This document shows, in pieces, positions 34,779 to 44,366 of a stretch of 64,000 bases of DNA. The stretch spans positions 1 through 64,000 of the forward strand of contig NZ_JACABA010000002.1 of assembly GCF_013377015.1 (NCBI RefSeq), given 5' to 3'. Numbering within the stretch: position 1 is the stretch's first letter; each line of letters opens with the position of its first letter. Made by a program: the position numbers and the translations under genes. The notes under the pieces were generated by a model. The model searched no databases. It was given only the letters and a program-made list of their open reading frames with translations, and was not told the DNA's origin. The stretch comes from Rhodopseudomonas sp. GTDB taxonomy: Bacteria; Pseudomonadota; Alphaproteobacteria; Rhizobiales; Xanthobacteraceae.

Positions 34779-35408
34779 CTACTTCACATCGGTCAAGCGC
34801 AGATAGGGTCGGGGTGCGTCCCAGCCCTGCGGGAACGCCTTGACCGCGTCGTCGCCCGTGATCGACAGCGGGATGATCACCTTGTCGCCCGGACGCCAGT
34901 CCGCCGGCGTGGCGATCCGTTGCCGGTCGGCGAGCTGCAGCGCGTCGATGACGCGCATGATCTCGTCGAAGTTGCGGCCGACATTCATCGGGTAGGTCAT
35001 GGTCAGGCGGATCTTCTTGTTTGGATCGATGATGAACACCGACCGCACCGCCGCGGTGTCGCTCTGGTTGGGGTGGATCATGTCGTAGAGCTTGGCGACC
35101 CTGAGATCCTTGTCGGCGACGATCGGAAATTGCAGGTCGGTCTTCTGGGTGTCGTTGACGTCTTCGATCCACTTCAGATGTTCCGGCACCGTATCGGTCG
35201 ACAGCCCGAGCGGCTTGACGTTGCGCGCTGCGAATTGCTGCGCGAGCTTGGCGGTTTTGCCCATCTCGGTGGTGCAGACCGGGGTGAAATCGGCCGGGTG
35301 GCTGAAGAAGAACACCCAGGAGTCCGCCGCCCAATTGTGGAACGAGATCTCACCCTTGGTGGTGGGAACGGTAAAGTCGGGCGCGGTGTCGCCGATATGA
35401 AGAGACAT
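34779..35408 (-). CDS. 1-Cys peroxiredoxin (Prx6 family)
   Basis: This 209-residue cytosolic thiol peroxidase reduces H2O2 and organic peroxides. The peroxidatic cysteine is C45 in FTPVCTTE, with T42 and a later Arg completing the site. No resolving cysteine is present. The C-terminal extension (ADWRPGDKVIIPLSITGDDA) identifies the 1-Cys/Prx6 subgroup. The ATG at 35408 begins the usual SLHIGDTAPDFT. It is followed on the same strand by a decayed dehydrogenase fragment. Confidence 0.94.
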   Translation of the reverse strand: MSLHIGDTAPDFTVPTTKGEISFHNWAADSWVFFFSHPADFTPVCTTEMGKTAKLAQQFAARNVKPLGLSTDTVPEHLKWIEDVNDTQKTDLQFPIVADKDLRVAKLYDMIHPNQSDTAAVRSVFIIDPNKKIRLTMTYPMNVGRNFDEIMRVIDALQLADRQRIATPADWRPGDKVIIPLSITGDDAVKAFPQGWDAPRPYLRLTDVK

Positions 35409-35723
35409 TGTTCTGATCCTGATGGTTGGATGGAGGCCGCGCCGAATCGTCCTGCGCCGGTGTTTTCGGATCGGCCACGATAGCAAACGTTATGAGGTTG
35501 GTTAAAGGCGCCTTGACTCTGCTCAAGCCGGATCGCCGGCAATCCCGCGAATGTCGTAGCGGGCGAAGTCTTTCGACGCAGGATTTATGCAGAAGGATTC
35601 GCTTGGCACCCGCGACAGAACGAGCAGCCTCGAACTCCGGTTGATGATTTCAGTCGCGCACCCGAACGGTCGTTCGGTTCCGGCGCGCGACTGATCCTGG
35701 CGTGACCTGTTAGATCGTCGCTG
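35409..35723. other. 315-base intergenic region with a large hairpin
   Basis: It holds the peroxiredoxin promoter region (minus strand) and no credible gene. At 35652-35692 an 8-bp outer stem (AGTCGCGC / GCGCGACT) encloses a 6-bp inner stem (CCGAAC / GTTCGG with a GGTC loop). It lies downstream of the BA14K-like gene and could stabilise or end its transcript, though no T-run follows. Confidence 0.5.
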
Positions 35724-36098
35724 TCACGGACAGGGATGGCGCAGACCATCCCGGCCGACAAAGGTTCCGCTGGCGGGGTCGTACGACCGGTACCGCTGCA
35801 TGCAATAGCCCACCGCGTTGCTACGCTGGGCTTCGCTTGCCGCGATTGCGCCGCCGATCATCGCCGCGCCGATTCCGAGACCGATCGCCGCGCCGACCCC
35901 TGGGCCGCCCCAGCCGCGTCCTCGGCCGCCCCAGCCGCGTCCGCGACCACGTTGCGCGTGGGCCGGCGTGATGCCGGCGGTCATCACCGCGCCGGTCGTG
36001 GCGACCAGCCCCAACATATAGACCGACAACAGCACGGCGCTTGCCAGCACCCGCGTCACCAGCTTGCGAACTGATCCACCTGATTTTTGAATTGTCAT
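35724..36098 (-). CDS. secreted BA14K-like protein
   Basis: This 124-residue exported protein has a signal peptide of about 48 residues (hydrophobic VLASAVLLSVYMLGLVA, ending THPAHA-like PAHA). An Arg/Gly/Trp repeat RGRGWGGRGRGWGGP follows, then a glycine/alanine-rich membrane-like segment IGLGIGAAMIGGAIAA. The family C-terminus is YCMQRYRSYDPASGTFVGRDG..HPC. It is a paralogue of the protein encoded at 5951-6487 but lacks the long poly-Gly region. The ATG at 36098 is preceded by AAAGG; an in-frame ATG seven codons earlier is also possible. The function is unknown. Confidence 0.82.
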   Translation of the reverse strand: MTIQKSGGSVRKLVTRVLASAVLLSVYMLGLVATTGAVMTAGITPAHAQRGRGRGWGGRGRGWGGPGVGAAIGLGIGAAMIGGAIAASEAQRSNAVGYCMQRYRSYDPASGTFVGRDGLRHPCP

Positions 36099-36312
36099 AT
36101 CGCGGCCTTTCCATTTCATCGTTGCTGATGACCAGGCAAGAAATCAGTGCAGCCATCAATTGGAAACGTGAGCATCGTGACCCGGCACAAGCTTTGATCC
36201 AGATCAATGAAGATCATTTCGGACGGAAACGGCGATTTCAGGGAAGGGCCACTTTTGCTGCAGGGAAGATATCGGCCGCCGTCAAAGTCTGTTGATGCAC
36301 CGCAGCGCGGAG

Positions 36313-37737
36313 TTACTTCTGCTCCTGCATCGGCTTGGCGGCGACGATGTCGTCGGCCTTGACCCAGCCCGGGGTACCGATCGCGAAACGGGTCTTGGCA
36401 CGCGCGGCCAGTTCGCGCGCGGTCTTGTTGTCGCCGCGCAGAAACGCCGCCTGCGCCGAGGCCAGATCGGCCTCCGCGAAGTCGCCTTTGCGGCCATAGG
36501 CCATCGCCAGCTGGGTGTAGCCGAGCGGCGCCTCGGGCTCGCGCACCAGCGCCGCGCGCAGAATGCCGATTGCCTCCTGGCTGTAGGCCTTGTTGTCGGA
36601 GGCGACCAGCGCCTGGCCGAGCAGCATCTCGATCAGCGGCGCGCCGTTCGACAGCGCCACCGCCTTGCGCAGCGGCGCGATCGCCTCCGCCGGCTTGCCG
36701 CCTTCCAACAGCGCCTGGCCGCGCAATTCGTGGAAATAGGGATTCTGCGGCTGCGCCTTGATCAGCGCGTCGATTTGGGCCTGGGCCGAGCGCGGGTCGC
36801 CGTGCAGATAGCTGGTGATCGCGCGTGCGTAGCGGGCGGGCAGGGTGTCGTCGGAGAGCGGATAGCGCCGGTACACGGTCTCCGGACGCTCCATGAATCC
36901 CGAGGTCTTTGCGCGCATCATGTCGTGGCGGAACTGCAGCGCCGGATCGTCCTTCTTGTCCCAATACGGGCTGGAGCGGGCCAGCTCCTCGAGCGCGGCG
37001 ACGCGCTCGGCCGGCATCGGATGCGATTGCACATAGGGGTCGGCGCCGCGCGCGGCGAACAGGCTCTCACTGGTGAAGCGACTGAAGGTCTCGGACATGC
37101 CCTTCGCCGATTGGCCGGTGGCGGTCAGGAACTTGACCCCGGCGCGGTCAGCGTTTTCTTCCTGCTGGCGCTGATAGGACAGCAGGTTGCGCCGGATCGC
37201 TTCCTGCGGCGCGGCGATCGCGGCGGCGCCGGCATTGCCGAGGCCGCTGTTGCTGTTCTTGGAGCCGGCGACCATCGCGCCGACCCCGAGCAGCATCGCG
37301 ACGATCATCTGGGTCTGCGCCCGCGCCAGTTGTTCGCGCAGCTTGGACAGGTGGCCGCCGGCGAGATGGCCGGTCTCGTGTGCCAGCACCCCGATCAATT
37401 GATTGGGGGTCTGCGACTGCATCAGCGCGCCGTAATTGACGAAAATGCGGTGGCCGTCGGCAACGAAGGCGTTGAAGGCGCTGTTGTTGATGATGGCGAC
37501 CTGGATGTTCTGCTTCTCGAGACCGGCCACGCGCAGGATCGGCCTGGTGTAATCGCGCAGCAGCTGCTCGATCTCGGTGTCGCGAAGCAGCGGCGGCCCC
37601 TTGGATTCCTGGGCCAGCGCCGGAACCGGCGCGATCACCAGCGCGATCGTAGTGAGCAGCGCCGTCAGCTGCGACAGCTTTGCGAGTGCGGCTTTTCGCA
37701 GCTGTCGGCGGGAATCTTCAAACATGGCTTTAGGCAT
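36313..37737 (-). CDS. M48 metalloprotease with TPR domain (BepA-like)
   Basis: This 474-residue periplasmic zinc protease has a signal peptide to about residue 43 (PVPALA). The M48 catalytic domain has H120-E121-x-x-H124 (HETGH) and the third ligand in EENADRAG. A TPR-rich C-terminal half runs from about 300 to 465 (PQNPYFHELRGQALLEGGKPAEAIAPLRKAV and others). The layout matches E. coli BepA/YfgC, which assists or removes stalled LptD and BamA-assembled outer-membrane proteins. The start at 37737 is one of two in-frame ATGs 12 bases apart. It is divergent from an aminotransferase gene. In relatives it neighbours the DsbA-like gene, consistent with a joint role in outer-membrane protein folding. 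Confidence 0.9.
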   Translation of the reverse strand: MPKAMFEDSRRQLRKAALAKLSQLTALLTTIALVIAPVPALAQESKGPPLLRDTEIEQLLRDYTRPILRVAGLEKQNIQVAIINNSAFNAFVADGHRIFVNYGALMQSQTPNQLIGVLAHETGHLAGGHLSKLREQLARAQTQMIVAMLLGVGAMVAGSKNSNSGLGNAGAAAIAAPQEAIRRNLLSYQRQQEENADRAGVKFLTATGQSAKGMSETFSRFTSESLFAARGADPYVQSHPMPAERVAALEELARSSPYWDKKDDPALQFRHDMMRAKTSGFMERPETVYRRYPLSDDTLPARYARAITSYLHGDPRSAQAQIDALIKAQPQNPYFHELRGQALLEGGKPAEAIAPLRKAVALSNGAPLIEMLLGQALVASDNKAYSQEAIGILRAALVREPEAPLGYTQLAMAYGRKGDFAEADLASAQAAFLRGDNKTARELAARAKTRFAIGTPGWVKADDIVAAKPMQEQK

Positions 37738-37850
37738 TGGCCATCGGTGCAATAGGGGATATCCGTGATCAATATGATTATTGCGGCAGCAGCGCGGCGC
37801 CCACCGCGGGTTTGCCGCAGCGAAACCTCGCGGGGAGATAGCAGATTTCC

Positions 37851-39059
37851 ATGCTTGATGCGACACTGACCAAGCGCGCCCGCGGCCTGTTGACGGCATC
37901 GGCCCGCAGCGACGTTCCGCCCTTCATGGTGATGGATGTGATGGCGGCGGCGGAGCGGATCGAAGCTGCCGGCGGCCATGTCATCCATATGGAAGTCGGC
38001 CAGCCCGCGGCGCCTGCGCCGCGGACCGCGATCGATGCCGCCCATGCCGCGCTCGAGGGTGGTCGGATCGATTACACCTCGGCGCTCGGCATGCCTTCAT
38101 TGCGGGCGCGGATCGCGCGGCATTACCGCGAGACCTATGGCTGCGCTGTCGATGCCGAACGGATCGTCGTGACAACGGGATCGTCGGGCGCCTTCATCCT
38201 GGGCTTCCTTGCGCTGTTCAACCCGGGCGACCGGGTCGCGGTGACGGTGCCGGGCTATCCGCCGTATCGGCATATCCTCACGGCGCTGGGCTGCGAGCCG
38301 GTGTTGATCGAGACCCATGGCGAGACCCGCCACGCGCTGACCGGCGAGGCGCTGCTGGCGGCGCATCGCAAGACGCCGCTGCAGGGCGTGCTGGTCGCCA
38401 GCCCCGCCAACCCCACCGGCACGATGATGACGCGGCAGGCGCTCACCGAGTTGATCACGATCGCCGAGAGTGAACGCATCCGCTTCATCTCCGACGAGAT
38501 CTATCACGGGCTCGATTACGCGTTCCCGGCGGTCACCGCGGCGGAGTTATCGCCGCACGCGGTGGTGATCAATTCGTTCTCGAAATATTTCTGCATGACC
38601 GGCTGGCGGGTGGGCTGGATGGTCGTCCCCGAGCCGATGGTCCGTCCGATCGAGCGGCTGCAGCAAAATCTGGCGATCTCGGTGCCGACACTGTCGCAGA
38701 TCGCCGCTGAAGCGGCGTTCGCGGGCCGCGACGAGATGGAAGCGGTCAAGCACGGCTATCAGGAGAATCGTCAGATTCTGATCGACGGCTTGCCGGGCGC
38801 CGGCCTCAGCGATTTCCTGCCGGCCGACGGCGCGTTCTATCTGTACGCCGACGTGTCGAAATTCACCGACGACAGTTTCGAATTCACCAAGCGGATGTTG
38901 CAGGAGGCGCATGTTGCCGCGACCCCGGGGGTCGACTTCGACCCCATTCGCGGCCGCGCCTATGTGCGGTTCTCCTACGCCCGCTCGGCGCAGGACATGC
39001 GCGACGCGGTGAAGCGCATCACGCGCTGGCTCGCGCAGGGCGGTATGGCGCATCGGTGA
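37851..39059 (+). CDS. pyridoxal-phosphate-dependent aminotransferase (class I/II)
   Basis: This 402-residue fold-type I aminotransferase shows the family motifs YTSALGMPSLR, TTGSSGAF, PGYPPYR, ASPANPTG, SDEIYHGL and the cofactor lysine K245 in SFSKYFCMTGWRVGW. The C-terminus has the substrate arginine in YVRFSYARS. The exact substrate pair cannot be told; members include aspartate and aromatic aminotransferases and the alanine-forming enzymes. It is divergent from the M48 protease gene and followed 88 bases later by bioY on the same strand. Confidence 0.92.
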   Translation: MLDATLTKRARGLLTASARSDVPPFMVMDVMAAAERIEAAGGHVIHMEVGQPAAPAPRTAIDAAHAALEGGRIDYTSALGMPSLRARIARHYRETYGCAVDAERIVVTTGSSGAFILGFLALFNPGDRVAVTVPGYPPYRHILTALGCEPVLIETHGETRHALTGEALLAAHRKTPLQGVLVASPANPTGTMMTRQALTELITIAESERIRFISDEIYHGLDYAFPAVTAAELSPHAVVINSFSKYFCMTGWRVGWMVVPEPMVRPIERLQQNLAISVPTLSQIAAEAAFAGRDEMEAVKHGYQENRQILIDGLPGAGLSDFLPADGAFYLYADVSKFTDDSFEFTKRMLQEAHVAATPGVDFDPIRGRAYVRFSYARSAQDMRDAVKRITRWLAQGGMAHR

Positions 39060-39147
39060 TCCGCGCGGCGGGCAGCTTGCGCGGCGATCTTGTTCGCCGC
39101 TATAGGCTGCCCCAAACCATGAGACACCCGCGTTCAGGAGACATCCC

Positions 39148-39762
39148 GTGTCGACAACACCCACCGCTACGACTTTCGTCGCCAGTCCGCATCGCTCGCT
39201 CGCTGCCATCGCCTGGCCGGCGCGCGTCGGCGGCGCGTCGGCCGCGCTGCGCGCAATCCTGCTGGTCGCGCTCGGCACCGCGCTGCTGACCTTGTCGGCC
39301 AAGGTCAACATTCCGCTGCCCTTCGTTCCGATGACGTTGCAAACGCTGGTGGTGTTGATGATCGGCGCGGCCTATGGGGCGCGGCTTGGCGCCGCCACCT
39401 TGCTCGCCTATCTGGCCGAAGGCGCGATCGGCTTGCCGGTGTTCGCCGGCCCGGTCGGTGGGATCGCGCCGCTGGTCGGCCCGACCGCCGGCTATCTCGC
39501 CGGCTTCGTCGGTGCGGCTTTTATCGTCGGCTGGCTGGCCGAGCGCGGTTGGGATGGTTCGGTGCCGCGGCTGTTCGTAGCGATGGCGATCGGCCACATC
39601 GTCATTCTGGGGCTTGGCTTTGCGTGGCTCGCCTTTGGCGCGCATCTCGGCGTCGAAAAGGCCTGGCTGGTCGGCGTCGTGCCTTTCGTGGCGGCCTCGC
39701 TGGTCAAGAATGCACTCGGCGCGGCGCTGCTTCCCGCACTGCGGCATTCGCTCGATCGCTGA
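39148..39762 (+). CDS. bioY: biotin transporter BioY
   Basis: This 204-residue inner-membrane S-component of the biotin ECF transporter has about six hydrophobic segments and the family motifs TLSAKVNIPLPFVPMTLQTLVVLM, GAAYGARLGAATLLAYLAEGAIGLPVFA and GPTAGYLAGF. BioM and BioN are not adjacent, so it either works alone, as some BioY do, or uses an ATPase encoded elsewhere. The GTG start follows AGGAG at 39137-39141. It supplies biotin to AccB, encoded about 8 kb away. No match to the BioR operator was found upstream. Confidence 0.95.
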   Translation: MSTTPTATTFVASPHRSLAAIAWPARVGGASAALRAILLVALGTALLTLSAKVNIPLPFVPMTLQTLVVLMIGAAYGARLGAATLLAYLAEGAIGLPVFAGPVGGIAPLVGPTAGYLAGFVGAAFIVGWLAERGWDGSVPRLFVAMAIGHIVILGLGFAWLAFGAHLGVEKAWLVGVVPFVAASLVKNALGAALLPALRHSLDR

Positions 39763-39879
39763 TCACTTCCAGCGGCAAGACCGGTCATGACCATTGACAA
39801 GACTTGGCCGTTCGATCTTGGCTGCTCCAACTAAGCGTTCGCCTGCGACGAGGCGAAGCTTCGACCGGGAGAACAAGCG

Positions 39880-41208
39880 ATGTCGACGATGATCGCGAGC
39901 GGGGTAATCCCTGCGCGCAAGGCCAAGCCCTGGTACAACGTTCTCTATGTTCAGGTCCTGATCGCGATCCTGCTCGGCATCGTGGTCGGCTGGTTGTGGC
40001 CGAGTCTTGCCACCAATGAATGGATCAAGGCGCTTGGCGACGGCTTCGTCAAGCTGATCAAGATGGTGATCGCGCCGATCATCTTCTGCACGGTGGTCTC
40101 GGGGATCTCCCACATCCAGGACGCCCGCAAGGTCGGCCGCGTCGGCGTCAAGGCGCTGGTGTATTTCGAGATCGTCTCGTCCTTCGCGCTGATCCTCGGG
40201 CTGGTGATCGGCAACCTGGTTCCGATCGGCCACGGCCTCGCCGCCAAGCCGGATGCGGCGGCGGTGGCGAGCTACGTCAAGCAGGCCGAGGCGCAGAAAT
40301 CGGTCGATTTCGTCCTCAACATCATCCCGGACAGCGTGGTCGGCGCGTTCGCCAAGGGCGATATCCTGCAGGTGCTGCTGTTCGCGATCCTGTTCGGCTT
40401 CGCGCTGATGACGCTGGGCGAGCGCGGCCACCGGCTGCGCGACGTGATCGACGACACCGCACACGCGGTGTTCGGCGTGATCGCCATCGTCATGAAGGCG
40501 GCGCCGATCGGCGCTTTCGGCGCGATGGCTTATACCATTGGCAAGTTCGGCCCGGCGGCGCTCGGCAATTTGATCGGACTGATCGCGGTGTTCTACGCGA
40601 CCGCGGCGCTATTCGTGTTCCTGGTGCTGGGCGGCATCGCCCGATTCGTAGGCTTCAACATTTTCAGGTTCCTCGGCTACATCAAGGACGAGCTGCTGAT
40701 CGTGCTCGGCACCAGTTCGTCGGAGAGCGCGCTGCCGCAGTTGATGGAAAAGCTGGAGCGGCTCGGCTGTTCGAAGTCGGTGGTCGGACTCGTGGTGCCG
40801 ACCGGCTATTCGTTCAACCTCGACGGCACCAACATCTACATGACGCTGGCGACGCTGTTCATTTCGCAAGCGCTCGGTGTCGAACTGAGCTTCAGCCAGC
40901 AGCTCACCATCCTGTTGGTCGCGATGCTGACCTCGAAGGGCGCCAGCGGCGTCTCCGGCGCCGGCTTTATCACATTGGCGGCGACGTTGGCGGCGGTCAA
41001 TCCGGCGCTGGTGCCCGGCATGGCGATCGTGTTCTCGGTCGACAAGTTCATGAGCGAGGTGAGGGCGCTCACCAACATCACGGGCAACGGCGTCGCCACC
41101 GTTTTCGTGTCGTGGTGGGAAGGCGAGCTCGACCACGACAAGCTGTATGCCAACCTGAACAAGACCATCGATCCGTCGGATATCGAGACCGCGGTTACCA
41201 CCGGCTGA
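39880..41208 (+). CDS. dctA: C4-dicarboxylate:cation symporter DctA
   Basis: This 442-residue inner-membrane protein of the DAACS/glutamate-transporter fold has about eight membrane helices and two hairpins. The motifs [15 protein letters not shown] (hairpin 1) and [15 protein letters not shown] (helix 7) are those that bind dicarboxylate and cations in DctA. It imports succinate, fumarate and malate. The ATG follows CGGGAGAAC. The DctB/DctD two-component genes are not in the window. A strong bidirectional terminator follows. Confidence 0.96.
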   Translation: MSTMIASGVIPARKAKPWYNVLYVQVLIAILLGIVVGWLWPSLATNEWIKALGDGFVKLIKMVIAPIIFCTVVSGISHIQDARKVGRVGVKALVYFEIVSSFALILGLVIGNLVPIGHGLAAKPDAAAVASYVKQAEAQKSVDFVLNIIPDSVVGAFAKGDILQVLLFAILFGFALMTLGERGHRLRDVIDDTAHAVFGVIAIVMKAAPIGAFGAMAYTIGKFGPAALGNLIGLIAVFYATAALFVFLVLGGIARFVGFNIFRFLGYIKDELLIVLGTSSSESALPQLMEKLERLGCSKSVVGLVVPTGYSFNLDGTNIYMTLATLFISQALGVELSFSQQLTILLVAMLTSKGASGVSGAGFITLAATLAAVNPALVPGMAIVFSVDKFMSEVRALTNITGNGVATVFVSWWEGELDHDKLYANLNKTIDPSDIETAVTTG

Positions 41209-41228
41209 TCGGCAAACCATCGCGCCCC

Positions 41229-41266
41229 TAAAAAAACCGCCCGGCGCGAGCCGGGCGGTTTCCTTT
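41229..41266. terminator. bidirectional terminator between dctA and rne
   Basis: A stem AAACCGCCCGGC / GCCGGGCGGTTT closes a GCGA loop (41234-41261). A T-run follows on both strands (TTTCCTTTTG on plus; TTTTTTAGGGG on minus). It lies about 25 bases past the dctA stop and serves the convergent rne gene as well. Confidence 0.93.
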
Positions 41267-41297
41267 TGTTTCGGTTGCCGCGACAGTTTCGCGGCGA

Positions 41298-44200
41298 CTA
41301 TTCGCCGCCGCCGAAGCGGCGCGACCACCATCCCGCCTTGCGCGGCTGGCTTTCGGCCGCTGCGGGCTCCGGCTGAGGAGCCGGGGACGCCTCGGGCTGC
41401 GATTCGACAGTTGCGTGGTTCTCGGCCTCCGGTCGGGCCTCGACTGCGAAGCTCACCTTCTCCCGGACGGTGGAGCGGCGGCGAGCCTTGTCGGTGTCGC
41501 GCGCGCTGTCGTCGTGAGCCGGCGTGGGTTCGTCGCCAACCGGCTGTTGTTCCCGGATTTTCGGTTGCTCGCTGACGAGCGCCGGCTGCGGTTCGGGAGC
41601 GATCGCGATAGCGCTTTCCCGCGGCATCTCGGTTTCCCGCGGTGCTTCGTATTCGCGCGGCTCCGGCACAGAGCCAGAGCCATCCATGTCGGCGACCGCA
41701 AAGGCCGCTTCCGGAGCGGCGGTCGGTCCGAGTTCGTCGGCGATCGATCCGGCCAAACCCTCTTCCGGGCCACCACGACGACGCCGTCCGCCGCGACGTC
41801 CGCGGCGGCGCGGTCTGCGCTCGCCATTTGCCGCCGGATCGGTGCGAAGCTCGCCGTCCTGCTCGTCCGGTCCCTCTGATCCGTCATCCACACCGTCGTC
41901 GCCCTCGGCGACGGTATCGCCTGCTTCGGGCGCATCGGCCGCCAGCGGCGCTTCATTATCGTCGCGGATCGGACCGCCCTCGCGGGGCTCGCCGGCACGA
42001 CCACGCCGCCGCCGCCGCCGCTTGCGCTTGCGACCGTCGGCGTCGGTTTCGCTGTCGCCGCCAGCCTCGCCGGGGGGCAGGTCGTCGGTCAGTCCGACGG
42101 TCTCCTCGGTTTCGATCTCGGCCTCGAATTCGAACTGTTCGTCGTCGTCATAGGGCTCGTCGAGCGCGGGCGGGAAGGCGGCGACTTGCGCCGCGAGCAC
42201 CGCCTTGGCGGCTTCCAGCGTATGAACCTGCTCGCCGCGATCGATCACGAAGGACTGCTGTGCGGTGACGGTCGGGTCGGCGATCACCGCGAGCGTGACC
42301 TTGAAGCTGCTTTCGAGGTCGCGCAGGTGGCCGCGCTTGTGGTTGAGTACATAGAGCGCGACGTCGGTGCGGGTGCGCACGATCAGATTGTGGGTGGCGC
42401 CCTTCATCAGGATCTCTTCAAGGCCGCGCAGCAATTGCAGCGCCACCGAGGAGACCGAGCGGACATGACCCGAGCCGCCGCATTGCGGGCAGGGCTCGGT
42501 CGAGCTCTCCAGCACGCTGGCGCGGATCCGCTGCCGTGACATTTCCAACAGGCCGAAATGCGAGATCCGGCCGACCTGGATGCGGGCGCGATCCTGCCGC
42601 AGGCAATCGCTGAGCTTGCGCTCGACCGAACGATTATTGCGCTTTTCGTCCATATCGATGAAGTCGATCACGATCAGGCCGGCAAGGTCACGCAGCCGCA
42701 GCTGCCTTGCGACTTCTTCCGCGGCCTCGACGTTGGTCTTGAGCGCGGTGTCCTCGATGTGATGCTCGCGGGTCGAGCGACCGGAATTGACGTCGATCGA
42801 GACCAGCGCTTCGGTCTGGTTGATGACGATGTAGCCGCCGGAGCGCAGTTGCACGGTGGGCGAGAACATCGCGTCGAGCTGGCTCTCCACCCCCATCCGC
42901 GAGAACAGCGGCTGGCCGTCGCGATACAGCTTCACCGCGCGGACGTTGGAGGGCATCAGCATGTGCATGAAGTCGCGGGCTTCCTGGTAACCGGCTTCGC
43001 CGGCAACCTGGATTTCGTCGATTTCCTTGTTGTAGAGGTCGCGCAGCGAGCGCTTGATCAGCGAGCCTTCCTCGTAAACGAGGGTAGGGGCCTGCGACTT
43101 CAAGGTCATATCGCGGACGGTTTCCCACATCCGGATCAGATATTCGAAGTCGCGCTTGATTTCCGGCTTGGTGCGCGAGGCACCTGCGGTGCGCAGGATG
43201 ATCCCCATGCCTTCCGGCACGTCGAGGTCCGACACTACTTCCTTGAGGCGGGAGCGATCCTGCGCCGAGGTGATCTTGCGGCTGATGCCGCCGCCGCGCG
43301 CGGTGTTCGGCATCAACACCGCATAGCGGCCGGCCAGCGACAGATAGGTGGTGAGCGCCGCGCCCTTGTTGCCGCGCTCTTCCTTCACCACCTGCACCAG
43401 CATCACTTGGCGGCGCTTGATGACTTCTTGAATCTTGTACTGCCGGCGCGGCCGGAAGGACCGCTCCGGCACCTCCTCGAGCACGTCATCGCCGCCGACC
43501 GACTCCACGATGTCTTCTTCGGCTTCTTCCTCGTCGTCGTCTTCATCTTCGGCGTGGTCGTCGCCGGAATGATTGTCGTCGCCAACATGATCTTCGTCGT
43601 CGTGCGCTTCGGTGGCGGCGATCGGAAACGGCGCGTCTTCGGCGTAGCTGATCGGTTCCTGGTCGGCTTCGGACTGGTTTTGCACGATTGGTGCGACGGC
43701 GGTGGCCGGATCGAACCCCGGCGTCTCCGCAAGCGATTCGTAGCCGGGCGTCTCGCTGACGGCGGTTTGGTCAACGGACGGCGCAGCGGCGTACTCGGCG
43801 TCGTGTGCATGATCGTCATCGTCATGCGGTTCAGCATCGCCGCCGCGATCGCCGGCCGCCAGCGGCGTGGCGTGTTCGGCATGATCGTGATGGTCGTGAC
43901 CGTCATGTTCGTGGTCGGCATGATCCGCGTGCGGCTGTTCGGCCTGCGACGGATCGAGGCCCGCGCCCTCGACAACATCGCTCTGCACCCGCTCGCCATT
44001 GCCGCGGCGGCGCTGGTTGCGATGCCGGGGACGGCGGCGGTTGGAGCGATTTTCGCTCTCTTCCTCGGCCTCGCGGTGGGCGCGTTCGTCGGCTTCGATC
44101 AGGGCCAGACGATCCGCGACCGGGATCTGGTAATAGTCCGGATGGATTTCGCTGAAGGCGAGGAAGCCATGGCGATTGCCGCCGTATTCGATGAAGGCGG

Positions 44201-44366
44201 CCTGCAGCGACGGTTCGACCCGCGTGACCTTGGCGAGATAGATGTTGCCGCGCAGCTGTTTGCGCTGGGCGGTCTCGAAATCAAACTCTTCAACGCGATT
44301 GCCGCGGACCACAACCACCCGGGTCTCTTCCGGGTGGGTGGCGTCGATCAACATTTTGTTGGGCAT
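41298..44366 (-). CDS. rne: ribonuclease E (Rne/Rng family) with large S1 insert
   Basis: This 1022-residue endoribonuclease scaffolds the degradosome. Residues 1-85 open the S1 domain (MLIDATHPEETRVVV, GNIYLAKVTRVEPSLQAAFIEYG). An insert of roughly 230 residues rich in His, Asp and Glu (residues ~90-310) then interrupts the S1 domain. This is followed by the catalytic core with VSIDVNSG and IDFIDMD (the two Mg-binding aspartates), and the zinc-link CPQCGGSGHV. The C-terminal third is disordered, with Arg-rich runs (RKRRRRRRGRAGE, RRPRRRGRRGGRRRRGG) for RNA binding and a final GWWSRRFGGGE motif common in alphaproteobacteria. The ATG at 44366 begins the usual MPNKMLIDA. The start lies 697 bases from the divergent amiC gene. 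Confidence 0.95.
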   Translation of the reverse strand: MPNKMLIDATHPEETRVVVVRGNRVEEFDFETAQRKQLRGNIYLAKVTRVEPSLQAAFIEYGGNRHGFLAFSEIHPDYYQIPVADRLALIEADERAHREAEEESENRSNRRRPRHRNQRRRGNGERVQSDVVEGAGLDPSQAEQPHADHADHEHDGHDHHDHAEHATPLAAGDRGGDAEPHDDDDHAHDAEYAAAPSVDQTAVSETPGYESLAETPGFDPATAVAPIVQNQSEADQEPISYAEDAPFPIAATEAHDDEDHVGDDNHSGDDHAEDEDDDEEEAEEDIVESVGGDDVLEEVPERSFRPRRQYKIQEVIKRRQVMLVQVVKEERGNKGAALTTYLSLAGRYAVLMPNTARGGGISRKITSAQDRSRLKEVVSDLDVPEGMGIILRTAGASRTKPEIKRDFEYLIRMWETVRDMTLKSQAPTLVYEEGSLIKRSLRDLYNKEIDEIQVAGEAGYQEARDFMHMLMPSNVRAVKLYRDGQPLFSRMGVESQLDAMFSPTVQLRSGGYIVINQTEALVSIDVNSGRSTREHHIEDTALKTNVEAAEEVARQLRLRDLAGLIVIDFIDMDEKRNNRSVERKLSDCLRQDRARIQVGRISHFGLLEMSRQRIRASVLESSTEPCPQCGGSGHVRSVSSVALQLLRGLEEILMKGATHNLIVRTRTDVALYVLNHKRGHLRDLESSFKVTLAVIADPTVTAQQSFVIDRGEQVHTLEAAKAVLAAQVAAFPPALDEPYDDDEQFEFEAEIETEETVGLTDDLPPGEAGGDSETDADGRKRKRRRRRRGRAGEPREGGPIRDDNEAPLAADAPEAGDTVAEGDDGVDDGSEGPDEQDGELRTDPAANGERRPRRRGRRGGRRRRGGPEEGLAGSIADELGPTAAPEAAFAVADMDGSGSVPEPREYEAPRETEMPRESAIAIAPEPQPALVSEQPKIREQQPVGDEPTPAHDDSARDTDKARRRSTVREKVSFAVEARPEAENHATVESQPEASPAPQPEPAAAESQPRKAGWWSRRFGGGE

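Noticed and set aside
39060-39147. Possible BioR operator upstream of bioY
   Set aside because: Only a weak TATAG resemblance to TTATCTATAA-type sites, not enough to call.
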